A DNA stretch of 64,000 nt from Arthrobacter sp. Leaf137 (lineage in GTDB: Bacteria > Actinomycetota > Actinomycetes > Actinomycetales > Micrococcaceae): assembly GCF_001423525.1 (NCBI RefSeq), contig NZ_LMOI01000003.1:62001-126000 (forward strand), given 5' to 3'. Each line of letters opens with the position of its first letter. The first letter of the stretch is position 1. The notes below the pieces were generated by a model. The model worked only from the letters and a program-made list of their open reading frames with translations, had not been told where the DNA came from and did no database searches. Shown one piece after another: positions 8,576-16,382 of this stretch. The translations under genes were made by a program, and so were the position numbers.

Positions 8576-8625
8576 AAGGATCCTCCTTCCCGCCACGAAA
8601 CATGCACGCAGGAAGGAGGATCCTT
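8576..8625 (+). terminator. Terminator hairpin after the M23 gene
   Basis: AAGGATCCTCCTTCC (8576-8590) pairs perfectly with GGAAGGAGGATCCTT (8611-8625) around a 20-base loop. It begins 14 bases after the stop codon. There is no long T tract. Confidence 0.75.
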
Positions 8626-8667
8626 CGTTAATGGGGACGCGGTCGTTTCCTGACCCCGTGCCAACTT

Positions 8668-8688
8668 GACGGAATCACGGTTATCGGC
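8668..8688 (+). repeat. 21-bp dispersed motif, weak copy C
   Basis: GAATCACGGTTATCGGC at the 3' part matches the other copies at about 16 of 21 positions, mostly in the TTATCGGC end. It could be chance, since GTTATCGGCG also occurs in the coding repeats nearby. Confidence 0.25.
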
Positions 8689-8741
8689 GCCCTGAAAGGA
8701 CGCGTGGGGGAGGCTTTGAACGCTGCCATCTAGCCCGACCC

Positions 8742-9638
8742 CTAACCAATGTTCAGCGGCAGCCATTCGCCGCTTGCAGATTCGTCGGCCGGCGCCAACC
8801 CGTGCTTCAGGATGTCCAAGCAGCGTCGCGTCTCTTCGGAAAATTGCTGGAGCATCGGTAAGACGTCTTGGACTCCATTTTTGTACTCAAGCTGCACTTT
8901 AATGTCCGGCTGGAGAAAGAAATCACCAACCATGCGAATTTCCCCGCCCGCGTGGATTGTCCCCAAGACCGCACCGTCACTAAATTTTACGTCTTCGTAC
9001 ATCTCTACTCGCGGGGGCAGCTTACTGCTCGGATCCTGGTATTCGAATGTCGCCTCTACGTTTAGAGCGTGCACTTCAGCCTTGACCGTCAAACTGTCAT
9101 GATGTTTATCCTGAATGTCGAGCTCATGGAGCATTGACATCACCGTCACTTCTCCGGGCGCGAAAGTAAAAGGTTGAAGCAAGCGCAGACGCTCCTGAAA
9201 CTCAGGTCGAATTTTGCTAATCCAAGCCTTGGCCGCGTCCTTCCACTGCCCATCATTCAGGCAGATTGGGAATGCGACCGCCTTCGGCCGGCTGGGCTCG
9301 GCGCCGTCAAAGTGCGCCATGCCCCAGGCCATAGCGTCGAAGGCGCTGCGGAAGTTGTGCAGCGCATCACCCAGGTCGAGCGCCCACTCGTGCTTGGGAA
9401 TACCACGTGGTATTCGGACGACGAGGTCAATGCCTTGGTGATCATCTCTCAGGACTCCTTCGATCGAAACGGGGGCGCTGGCGTGCCACTCGCAAATTTT
9501 CGACTGCATGGCCGCGACATGGGTATTTGCCCTGCTCCACTTGAGATCAGGCCAAGTTGAAAAATTGATACCGCTCCACAGCTGTAACGGCATAGGGAGC
9601 ACCGGCGGGTTGTCATGAGTGGTCGTCTCTTCAGGCAC
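8742..9638 (-). CDS. Hypothetical protein with HEPN-like DLGDALHNFRSAFD motif
   Basis: A 298-residue soluble protein starting at GTG 9638 (start uncertain; no clear ribosome site). The only recognisable segment is DLGDALHNFRSAFDAMAW near residues 89-106, a pattern shared by a widespread family of uncharacterised proteins (LHNLRSALDHLAW) common in accessory regions; it resembles part of a HEPN helical bundle, but the RxxxxH nuclease motif is not evident. The second half is beta-rich. It sits alone between the M23 gene and the DASS transporter, next to a 21-bp repeat. Composition is less GC-rich than core genes. Function unknown. Confidence 0.7.
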   Translation of the reverse strand: MPEETTTHDNPPVLPMPLQLWSGINFSTWPDLKWSRANTHVAAMQSKICEWHASAPVSIEGVLRDDHQGIDLVVRIPRGIPKHEWALDLGDALHNFRSAFDAMAWGMAHFDGAEPSRPKAVAFPICLNDGQWKDAAKAWISKIRPEFQERLRLLQPFTFAPGEVTVMSMLHELDIQDKHHDSLTVKAEVHALNVEATFEYQDPSSKLPPRVEMYEDVKFSDGAVLGTIHAGGEIRMVGDFFLQPDIKVQLEYKNGVQDVLPMLQQFSEETRRCLDILKHGLAPADESASGEWLPLNIG

Positions 9639-9969
9639 CGGCCAAGTATCTCGTACTTCCTCTATTACCTGAGGACGGTAAACGAGGCATCCGAGTGGCT
9701 ACTCCGGTGCGGAGTCAAGAATCTGCCGCATTCAGTCACTTTCGGCCTTCAGCCGACACCGCGTAACTGTGCGACATGGCTCAGCCGAGTCAGGCAAGCA
9801 TAGGCTTACAGAATATCCGTTATCGGCGGTCGGTCTGAACGCTTGTTAGACGAGGTAATTGCGCATCTGTTTGAGATGCCTGGCCGTCGCAGCCAGCCCG
9901 GACGAGCTCTGGACTTCGCATGTCGCAGCAGCGCGGCCCTAAGGGATTGAAGGAATACTAGCCAGAACC
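9639..9969. other. Gene-free stretch with a 21-bp motif copy
   Basis: There is no supported gene. It holds the motif at 9807-9827, and after it GAACGCTTGTTAGA...TTGCGCA, which loosely resembles the sequence after the motif at 19641-19648 (GAGCGTTCATTAGATTGCGCA). Confidence 0.45.
9807..9827 (+). repeat. 21-bp dispersed motif, copy D
   Basis: The core CAGAATATCCGTTATCGGC differs from copy B (6826-6846) at one position. It lies upstream of the divergently oriented 298-residue gene. Confidence 0.65.
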
Positions 9970-10030
9970 ACCTCAACCGAAGATGGTCCACAGCCACGGT
10001 TGATGTGGCTATGGACCATCTGATTGAGGT
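9970..10030 (-). terminator. Long hairpin after the DASS transporter gene
   Basis: The inner arms ATGGTCCACAGCCAC (9983-9997) and GTGGCTATGGACCAT (10005-10019) pair with one mismatch around a 7-base loop. The outer arms ACCTCAA (9970-9976) and TTGAGGT (10024-10030) extend it. It starts 10 bases past the transporter stop, so it is a likely terminator. Confidence 0.7.
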
Positions 10031-10039
10031 TTGTGCTTA

Positions 10040-11665
10040 TCAACCGATGCCTGTGACGCCGACCATGAGCGGGACGATGCTGATGATCAGGATTGCGCCG
10101 AGGATATCGAATGTGAAGCCGGTGCGGACCATGCGGGTGATGGGAACAGCTCCCGAACCGTAAACGATGGCGTTTTGGGGTGTCGAAACCGGGAGCATGA
10201 ACCCGAACGACGCTGCGAAGGTGGCTGCCAGTGCTGGCACGATGGGATCCACGCCCATGGCGACACAGAGCGGGATGACGATCGGAACTACGACGGCGGC
10301 CGAGGCGGTATTGCTTGTAGTTTCCGAGATGAGGATGGCCAGGACCGCGGAGAACGCGGTGATCGCCACAATGCTGGTGACGCCCAGGTTGGCGGCGGCA
10401 GTTTTGCCGATTGCTTCGGCGAGGCCGGTTGAGGAGAGCAGGGCTCCGAAGATGATGCCTGTGCCGAAGAGGATGATCGTTCCCCAGTCGATCTTTGCGG
10501 CATCGGACCAGGTCATTGTGGCCCGGCGTTCCTTCCAGTTGGTGGGAAGGATAAACAGCAGGGAAGCGCCGATGACGGCGACGATGCCTTCGTCCAGGCG
10601 GTCATCCAGGAATGTGTACAGGTCCGAGTCCGTGCCGGTGATGAGGCTGGCTATGGCGGGGAGTAGCCACAGCATGACGGTCAGGCCGAAGGCGATCAGC
10701 GTGTTAATTTCTGCCCGGGACATCTTTCCCTGCTCGGCCTTTTGCTCCGCGATGAACTTGTCCACGCCTTCGATGCGACGAATTTCCGGCTTGTTGAGCA
10801 GGAACATGATCAGGGCGAGCACAACGAACATTGCGGCGCAGACCGGGGCCACGGTTGCAGTCCACTCAACGAAGGAGATCTGGACACCGGTCGCTTCCTC
10901 GATGAGTCCGCGGCCGATCAGGTTCGGGGGGGCTCCCACCGGGGTCAGGAGGCCTCCGACGCTGGCACCGTACGCGAGCATCAGCATCAGAGCTGCGCCT
11001 ACGCGAAGACGCAGCGGATCAAAATCTGCCTTGACTACGCCGCGGTCCTGCATCAGTTTGGCGATCACGGCCAGGATGCCCAGCGCGGTGGGCATCAGCA
11101 TCGCGACGGTGGCGGTGTTTGAGACAAACGCCGACAGGACGCAGGTGATAGCGCCGAAGGCGATGATCACGCGGTAGGTGGACTTCGCAACGCCGGGGAT
11201 CGACAGTACGGCGAAGGCAAGCCGCTGGGCGATGCCGTGTTTGAGCATGGCAGCGGCGAGGATGAAGGCACCAATAAAGGTGAAGATGGTGGTCGAGCCG
11301 AAGGGCCTCAGCACCTCGTTGGCGGGTGCCACGCCGAGCAGGACGATGGCAGCCACGCCGATCAGGCCACCGACCGGGATGGGCACTGGTTCGCAGATCC
11401 ACAGGATGATGACGCCCAGCAGGACCGCGGCAAGTAGTTGTTGGGTGTGATCCATCCCGGTCGGGAGCAACGCGAAGATTGTGGCTACTGCCGGCGCAAG
11501 AAAGAACCCGAGCGTTTGGCGCGCGCGTTCGAACTTCTCTTCCCGGGGAGAAAGCTTCTGCTCGCTTAGACTCCTGAACGTTTTACCACCCAGCAAGGCG
11601 GCTCGAACATCCGTCCGTTGAGGTGGGTCGTTGATTACGGAGGATGCCGATAGATTGCTGGACAT
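10040..11665 (-). CDS. DASS-family (SLC13) sodium:dicarboxylate/tartrate-type transporter
   Basis: A 541-residue inner-membrane protein. ATG 11665 is preferred over 11689 because GAAAGGA lies just upstream. A charged N-terminus of about 55 residues precedes 11-12 hydrophobic helices. Both SNT substrate-binding motifs of the DASS fold are present: SNTATVAMLMP in the first half and SETTSNTASAAVVVP in the second, plus GAPPNLIGRGL. The family imports di- and tricarboxylates with Na+. A copy of the dyad found at the neighbouring LysR gene lies at 11755-11771, about 90 bases upstream, so this is probably a tartrate (or related hydroxy-acid) importer of the same regulon; the substrate is inferred from context. 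Confidence 0.87.
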   Translation of the reverse strand: MSSNLSASSVINDPPQRTDVRAALLGGKTFRSLSEQKLSPREEKFERARQTLGFFLAPAVATIFALLPTGMDHTQQLLAAVLLGVIILWICEPVPIPVGGLIGVAAIVLLGVAPANEVLRPFGSTTIFTFIGAFILAAAMLKHGIAQRLAFAVLSIPGVAKSTYRVIIAFGAITCVLSAFVSNTATVAMLMPTALGILAVIAKLMQDRGVVKADFDPLRLRVGAALMLMLAYGASVGGLLTPVGAPPNLIGRGLIEEATGVQISFVEWTATVAPVCAAMFVVLALIMFLLNKPEIRRIEGVDKFIAEQKAEQGKMSRAEINTLIAFGLTVMLWLLPAIASLITGTDSDLYTFLDDRLDEGIVAVIGASLLFILPTNWKERRATMTWSDAAKIDWGTIILFGTGIIFGALLSSTGLAEAIGKTAAANLGVTSIVAITAFSAVLAILISETTSNTASAAVVVPIVIPLCVAMGVDPIVPALAATFAASFGFMLPVSTPQNAIVYGSGAVPITRMVRTGFTFDILGAILIISIVPLMVGVTGIG

Positions 11666-11754
11666 CTTCGTCCTTTCGTCATGCGTCATGAGGGTTTGAA
11701 CTCACTGTGCCCCCGTGATGAGCATCACGTCCAAGACGGGTTTCCTACTGGCCT

Positions 11755-11771
11755 GATAGGAAATTCCGATC
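11755..11771. promoter_or_regulatory. Candidate LysR operator upstream of the DASS transporter
   Basis: GATAGGAAATTCCGATC has the same GATAGG-N5-CCTATC layout as the sites at 12560 and 13547, with one mismatch in the right arm. It lies about 90 bases upstream of the transporter start. Confidence 0.65.
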
Positions 11772-12219
11772 TTGGGGACCCGTGTTGTGAACTCTGCAGC
11801 GTCCAACCACTACTCCCCACCCAGCCGGGGACCGACTTCGTGTTCCCCGTTTTGGCGGTTGTTTCAGGAGAAACAGGGAAAGGGCGGAAGCCCGGCGCTG
11901 GCCCCGTCTTTCGGGGGCGGTGTTGCGGTTCCGCATGCCAGCGCCGGGAGAAGAGTTACCTGCGGTCCCCGCAGGGGTGCGCAGGCTGGCCGTAAAACTG
12001 CGGCTTCCAAGCCGCCGGGCGGGAAACCGGCAGGGCCAGCCGGGCAGGCGCAGCTCAACTACTGGCTGCCCGGAAGATGGCGGAAACAAGAGTATTCGCG
12101 GGAAGCGCTTGGTGAATGCTTAGAGCTCACCGGAAGAACATCCCGAGGTCGGCGACGTCTGGGATTGATGGACGGCTGCGGTTATCGGGGGTTGGCAACA
12201 AGTGTTTTGCCCGGTGCAG
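11772..12219. other. GC-rich gene-free stretch with a stem-loop
   Basis: CCCGGCGCTGGC (11891-11902) pairs perfectly with GCCAGCGCCGGG (11937-11948), and the loop contains a smaller CCCC/GGGG hairpin. Further short GC-rich repeats run to about 12070. Open frames here are low-complexity. It may be a structured RNA or decayed repeat DNA. Confidence 0.4.
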
Positions 12220-12420
12220 TTAACCTGCGGAGTCCAGGAGTGTGGTGTATCCCTCAACGCGATGGAACAGCCGACGTCCGGCGCCGTTGTCCTGGATCAG
12301 CCATAGGTAGCGGCCGTCTTCGGAGATTTCATCGACCCACCCGGTAAACCGCGGATTCCGCCTATCGGATGTCAGCAGCACGACAGTGTCTCCCTTGTTG
12401 AGCTGGTCCCAGCCCGCCAC
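12220..12420 (-). CDS. Small conserved-type hypothetical protein
   Basis: A 66-residue soluble protein: WDQLNKGDTVVLL, then FTGWVDEISEDGRYLWLI and GAGRRLFHRVEGYTT. The alternating beta pattern and conserved-looking Gly/Trp positions suggest a small barrel and argue for a real gene rather than a chance frame. Start GTG 12420 is provisional. It lies in the spacer between the DASS transporter and the LysR gene. Function unknown. Confidence 0.55.
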   Translation of the reverse strand: MAGWDQLNKGDTVVLLTSDRRNPRFTGWVDEISEDGRYLWLIQDNGAGRRLFHRVEGYTTLLDSAG

Positions 12421-12559
12421 TTCCGCGCGAAGGTGACCTTCGCTGATTCCCGGTCTTGACTCCTGCTCTCACCAGACGTCCATTCCGAACCGATGCTCTA
12501 TCGTTCCCATTAGAGCCAGCGCTGCAGGCGGGCGTCCAAGACCTAGAAGCAATGCATCT

Positions 12560-12576
12560 GATAGGCATGACCTATC
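12560..12576. promoter_or_regulatory. Candidate LysR operator upstream of the lysR gene
   Basis: GATAGGCATGACCTATC is a perfect 6+5+6 dyad 71 bases upstream of the LysR start, the usual position of an autoregulatory site. Confidence 0.75.
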
Positions 12577-12647
12577 GAAAATGTCACGGCTTCATGAGTG
12601 GCAGGGCCACTGCTGTCTTGAAGCGATCAATCAGTAAGGAATGCTAC

Positions 12648-13544
12648 GTGGACACGCGTAAGTTGAAGTATTTTCTGGCCGTTGTAGATCACGACGGCTT
12701 CAACCGGGCCGCTGAGCATCTGCTGATCGCCCAGCCTTCCCTATCGCAGACCATTGCCGGCCTGGAGAAGGATCTGGGCGTACCGTTGTTCCACCGCATT
12801 GGCCGCCGGGCCGTCCTTAGCGAGGCGGGCAAGGAACTGGTCGGCCCGGCCAGAGTGGTGATGCGTGACCTTGACGCGGCGCAGTCGGCAGTTCAATCGC
12901 TGCGCGGAGTCCGCAGCGGACGCCTGGACATCATCACAATGCCCTCCCCCGGCATCGAACCGCTGACGTCGATGATTGCAGGTTTCACTCGCCTGCACCC
13001 TTCTGTCCGGCTCAATGTCAGCGCCGCGTTCACGCCGGAGGAAGTGATCGACTCCGTAAGGTCAGGCAGTACCGAAATAGGGTTGGCCGGCTCCCCCATG
13101 CCAATCCGCGTGCCCGGCGTCCAGGTCCTTGAGCTGGAACGACAGCCGCTGATTCTCATCGTCAACCCCCACGCAGACACCTTCAGCCCCGGGGTATCAA
13201 TCCAGCGCGAAGACCTCGGCGGCCACCGGTTGATCGCCAGCCAGCGGGGATCCCTGATGCGCTGGCTCGTCGATGACGCACTGGCCCACGGCGTCAACAC
13301 CGAAATCGTCGCTGAAGTCGCCCACCGGACATCCATCCTGCCGCTCGTGCTGGCCGGCGTCGGACACGCCGTCATGCCCTCCTCTTGGGCGCCCCTGGCC
13401 CATAAATCCGGCCTCCGCACGCTGCTGATCGACCCTGTCTCGCATCTGGACGTGGCAATCCTGAGCCGAAAACAGGACCTGACACCAGCCGCCCAGGCCT
13501 TCCTGAAAGTCGCGGAACTGCATGTCAGCAGGGAAAACACATAA
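12648..13544 (+). CDS. LysR-family regulator of the tartrate operon
   Basis: A 298-residue protein. GTG 12648 is chosen because TAAGGA lies 8 bases upstream and the product then begins MDTRKLKYFLAVVDHDGFNRA, the normal start of the LysR winged helix (residues 1-60, with AQPSLSQTIAGLEKDLG as the recognition region). The effector domain follows from about residue 90 (LDIITMPSPGIEPL; LILIVNPHAD; PLVLAGVGHAVMP). It lies immediately upstream of the tartrate dehydrogenase operon, and the same GATAGG-N5-CCTATC dyad occurs before this gene, after it and before the DASS transporter. It is probably the tartrate-responsive activator of all three units. Confidence 0.88.
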   Translation: MDTRKLKYFLAVVDHDGFNRAAEHLLIAQPSLSQTIAGLEKDLGVPLFHRIGRRAVLSEAGKELVGPARVVMRDLDAAQSAVQSLRGVRSGRLDIITMPSPGIEPLTSMIAGFTRLHPSVRLNVSAAFTPEEVIDSVRSGSTEIGLAGSPMPIRVPGVQVLELERQPLILIVNPHADTFSPGVSIQREDLGGHRLIASQRGSLMRWLVDDALAHGVNTEIVAEVAHRTSILPLVLAGVGHAVMPSSWAPLAHKSGLRTLLIDPVSHLDVAILSRKQDLTPAAQAFLKVAELHVSRENT

Positions 13545-13546
13545 TC

Positions 13547-13563
13547 GATAGGGCATTCCTATC
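13547..13563. promoter_or_regulatory. Candidate LysR operator upstream of the tartrate operon
   Basis: GATAGGGCATTCCTATC is a perfect 6+5+6 dyad two bases after the lysR stop and 125 bases before the tartrate dehydrogenase start. Confidence 0.75.
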
Positions 13564-13687
13564 TACCGCATTGAATCTTAGTCTTGGACGCCGGTTACCC
13601 TCCGCCCGTCTACTTGTAGAGGAAGGAAACAGTGTGACGCCGATAACAGGCAAACACTGAAAAACACTCAACGAGGAGACACAAAAC

Positions 13688-14785
13688 ATGAGCGCCACCC
13701 AGAATTTCCGCATCGCAGCGATCCCCGCCGACGGCGTGGGCAAGGAAGTCGTTGCAGCGGGCCGCCGCGTCCTGGACGCCCTGGCCGAGAGCTCCAACGG
13801 CAAGTTCGCCTTCGACTGGACCGAGTTCCCCTGGGGCTGCGGCTACTACGCAGAGACCGGCAAGATGATGGCCGACGATGGCCTGGAGACCCTGAAGGAC
13901 TTCGACGCGATCTACTTCGGCGCCGTCGGCTGGGAAAACGTCCCGGACCACATCAGCCTCTGGGGCCTGCGCCTGAACATCACCCAGAACTTCGACCAGT
14001 GGGCCAACATCCGCCCCGTGAAGTTCCTGCCCGGTGTGCAGTCCCCGCTGCGCAAGGCCGACAACACCGAGCTGGACTGGGTTGTTGTCCGCGAGAACAG
14101 CGAAGGCGAGTACGCCGGCCTGGGCGGCCGCAACCTCAGCGGTCGCGGCCCCGGCAACGAGGTGGCCCTGCAGACCGCACTGTTCACCGAGAAGGGCTGT
14201 GAGCGCATCATGCGCTTCGCCTTCGACCTGGCCCGCACCCGCACTGTCAAGAAGGTCTCCTCCGTCACCAAGTCCAATGCTCAGCAGTACGGCATGGTCC
14301 TCTGGGACGAAGTCTTCAACCGCGTGGCCCTGGACTACCCGGACGTGCAGACCGAAAGCGTGCTGGTGGACGCCATGAGCGCCAAGTTCATCCTCAAGCC
14401 CGAGGACCTGTCCGTAGTGGTCGCTTCGAACCTGAACGCTGACATCCTCTCCGACCTCGGTTCCGCCCTGGCTGGCAGCCTGGGCCTGGCCGCCAGCGCC
14501 AACCTCAACCCGGAGCGCCGCTTCCCGTCCATGTTCGAACCCGTCCACGGTTCCGCCCCGGACATCGCCGGAAAGGGCATCAGCAACCCGATCGGCGCAA
14601 TCGCCAGCGCAGCGCTCATGCTTGACCACTTCGGCCTGCACGAGGAAGCCCGCAAGGTTGAGGCTGCCATCGAGGCAGCCACCGGTGCCGGGCACCTGAC
14701 CCGCGATGTCGGCGGCGACGCCAACACCGAGGACGTCACCGAGGCCATCGTCAAGGCCGTAACCAACAGCCTGGCAGCCGTCTAA
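13688..14785 (+). CDS. Tartrate dehydrogenase/decarboxylase (D-malate dehydrogenase family)
   Basis: A 365-residue NAD-dependent beta-decarboxylating dehydrogenase; GAGGAG precedes the ATG. Features of the isopropylmalate/tartrate dehydrogenase fold are present: IPADGVGKEVV at the N-terminus, YFGAVGW, VVRENSEGEYAG, the catalytic Lys region SVTKSNAQQYG, and metal-binding Asp residues in SNLNADILSDLGSALAG, then [15 protein letters not shown]. Members oxidise meso- or L-tartrate or D-malate, and with meso-tartrate give D-glycerate and CO2. The downstream symporter, glycerate 2-kinase and pyruvate kinase fit that route. The NLNAD segment differs from the NLFGD of the second copy at 33.8 kb, so the two belong to different subfamilies. 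Confidence 0.9.
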   Translation: MSATQNFRIAAIPADGVGKEVVAAGRRVLDALAESSNGKFAFDWTEFPWGCGYYAETGKMMADDGLETLKDFDAIYFGAVGWENVPDHISLWGLRLNITQNFDQWANIRPVKFLPGVQSPLRKADNTELDWVVVRENSEGEYAGLGGRNLSGRGPGNEVALQTALFTEKGCERIMRFAFDLARTRTVKKVSSVTKSNAQQYGMVLWDEVFNRVALDYPDVQTESVLVDAMSAKFILKPEDLSVVVASNLNADILSDLGSALAGSLGLAASANLNPERRFPSMFEPVHGSAPDIAGKGISNPIGAIASAALMLDHFGLHEEARKVEAAIEAATGAGHLTRDVGGDANTEDVTEAIVKAVTNSLAAV

Positions 14786-14834
14786 GCCACTCCATACCCA
14801 CCGGGACCTGTCCTTTGGTTACCGGTTCCAGCCC

Positions 14835-14870
14835 GGGGGTGGGCGGTGAAGCAATAACGCCGCCCGCCCC
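14835..14870 (+). other. Intercistronic stem-loop
   Basis: GGGCGG (14841-14846) pairs with CCGCCC (14860-14865), and flanking G and C runs extend the stem. It lies between the dehydrogenase and symporter genes and may stabilise or attenuate the mRNA. Confidence 0.4.
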
Positions 14871-14926
14871 TGCGCATGCATTCTTCACATCATCTTCCAG
14901 CGACATTCCACAATGAGGTAGGAATC

Positions 14927-16381
14927 ATGGACCACATCACCACCGCCGGTAACGCGAAGCCGGCCACCAAAACCCGTTGGTACAAGCAGTTGTACTTCTG
15001 GGTCCTGACCGCCATCGTCATCGGCATCCTGGTTGGCTGGCTCGCCCCCACTGCGGGCATCGCCATGGAACCTATCGGCACGACCTTTGTGAATTCGATG
15101 AAGATGCTCATCGGCCCCATCGTGTTCCTCACCATCGTGGGGGGCATCGCCAGCGTCGCCGACCTGAAGAAGGTCGGCATGACCGGGCTCAAAGCCCTGA
15201 CGTACTTCCAGGTCGGCACCATCTGCGCCATGGTCTTCGGCCTGGTGGCCATCAACCTCTTCCGGCTCGGTGACGGCGTCAACGCCGATGCCAGTTCCAT
15301 CAAGACCTCCGATTCCGCAGCAAAGCTCATCGACGCCGGCGCGCACCAGGAATGGTGGCAGTTCCTCACCCACATCATTCCCAACAGCATCGTTGGCCCG
15401 TTTGTTGAGGGTGACATCCTGCAGATCATTTTCATCGCCGTGGTCTTCGGCATCGCCCTGAACGCCATGGGCAAGGTGGGCGCACCGGTGCTCGACGGCA
15501 TCCAGCGGCTCACCGGCGTGATGTTCAAGATCCTCAGCTTCATCATGAAGGCCGCACCCCTGGGCGCGTTCGGCGCCATGGCCTTCGCTGTCGGCAAGTA
15601 CGGCGTCTCTTCGCTGACCAGCATGGGCGGGCTGATCGCCCTGTTCTACGTCACCTCCATCCTTTTCATCGTGGTGGTCTTGGGCTCAGTCATGGCCTTC
15701 CTGAAGCTGAACATCTTCTCGATGATCCGCCACCTCAAGGAGGAGTACATGCTCATCCTGGGCACCTCCACCGCCGAACCGGCCCTTCCAGGCCTGATGC
15801 GCAAGCTCGAGCACGCCGGCGTCAAGAAGGAGACCGTGGGCCTGGTGGTCCCCACCGGCTACAGCTTCAACCTCGACGGCGCCGCCATCTACCTCTCCCT
15901 GGCTGCCCTCTACATCGCCCAGGCCACCAACACGGACCTGACCATCGGCCAACAGCTCGGCCTGCTCGCCGTCATGCTGCTGACCTCCAAGGGCGCGGCC
16001 GGAGTGGCCGGCGGCGGCTTCATCGCCCTCACCGCTACCCTGACCACCATCGGCACCATCCCGGCCGCCGGCATCATGCTGATCTTCGGCATCGACAAGT
16101 TCATGTCCGAATGCCGCGCCATCGTGAACTTCACCGGCAACGCTGTCGCCACCCTGTTCATCGCCTGGTGGGACCGCACCCTCGACGCCGACCGCGCCCG
16201 CCGCGTCTTCGCCGGCGAAACCGTCGAGCCCATGCCGACCGAAGACCCCGCCCACGTTGACGATGTCGCGGACCTCGACGAGGACCTCGCCGAATACGGC
16301 CACCACGCACCCAAGCACCAGGCCGAAGTGAATGCCACATCAACCACTGACCGCCGCCCCGTCTACTCGGAAAACGTCTGA
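14927..16381 (+). CDS. DAACS-family cation:dicarboxylate symporter
   Basis: A 484-residue inner-membrane protein. ATG 14927 is preceded by GAGGTAGGA. Hallmarks of the DctA/GltP family are visible: NSMKMLIGPIVFLTIVGGIAS, the serine-rich-type motif GTSTAEPALP (where glutamate transporters have SSSxxTLP), SFNLDGAAIYLSLA (NxDG) and MLLTSKGAAGVAGGGF. It imports C4-type dicarboxylates with H+ or Na+. A hydrophilic C-terminal tail of about 60 residues is rich in Asp, Glu and His. The stop is one base before the glycerate kinase start. It is probably a tartrate carrier, as the only transporter within the operon. Confidence 0.88.
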   Translation: MDHITTAGNAKPATKTRWYKQLYFWVLTAIVIGILVGWLAPTAGIAMEPIGTTFVNSMKMLIGPIVFLTIVGGIASVADLKKVGMTGLKALTYFQVGTICAMVFGLVAINLFRLGDGVNADASSIKTSDSAAKLIDAGAHQEWWQFLTHIIPNSIVGPFVEGDILQIIFIAVVFGIALNAMGKVGAPVLDGIQRLTGVMFKILSFIMKAAPLGAFGAMAFAVGKYGVSSLTSMGGLIALFYVTSILFIVVVLGSVMAFLKLNIFSMIRHLKEEYMLILGTSTAEPALPGLMRKLEHAGVKKETVGLVVPTGYSFNLDGAAIYLSLAALYIAQATNTDLTIGQQLGLLAVMLLTSKGAAGVAGGGFIALTATLTTIGTIPAAGIMLIFGIDKFMSECRAIVNFTGNAVATLFIAWWDRTLDADRARRVFAGETVEPMPTEDPAHVDDVADLDEDLAEYGHHAPKHQAEVNATSTTDRRPVYSENV

Positions 16382-16382
16382 C

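Noticed and set aside
12170..12200. GGTTATCGGGG as another copy of the 21-bp motif
   Set aside because: Only the central seven bases match; indistinguishable from chance.
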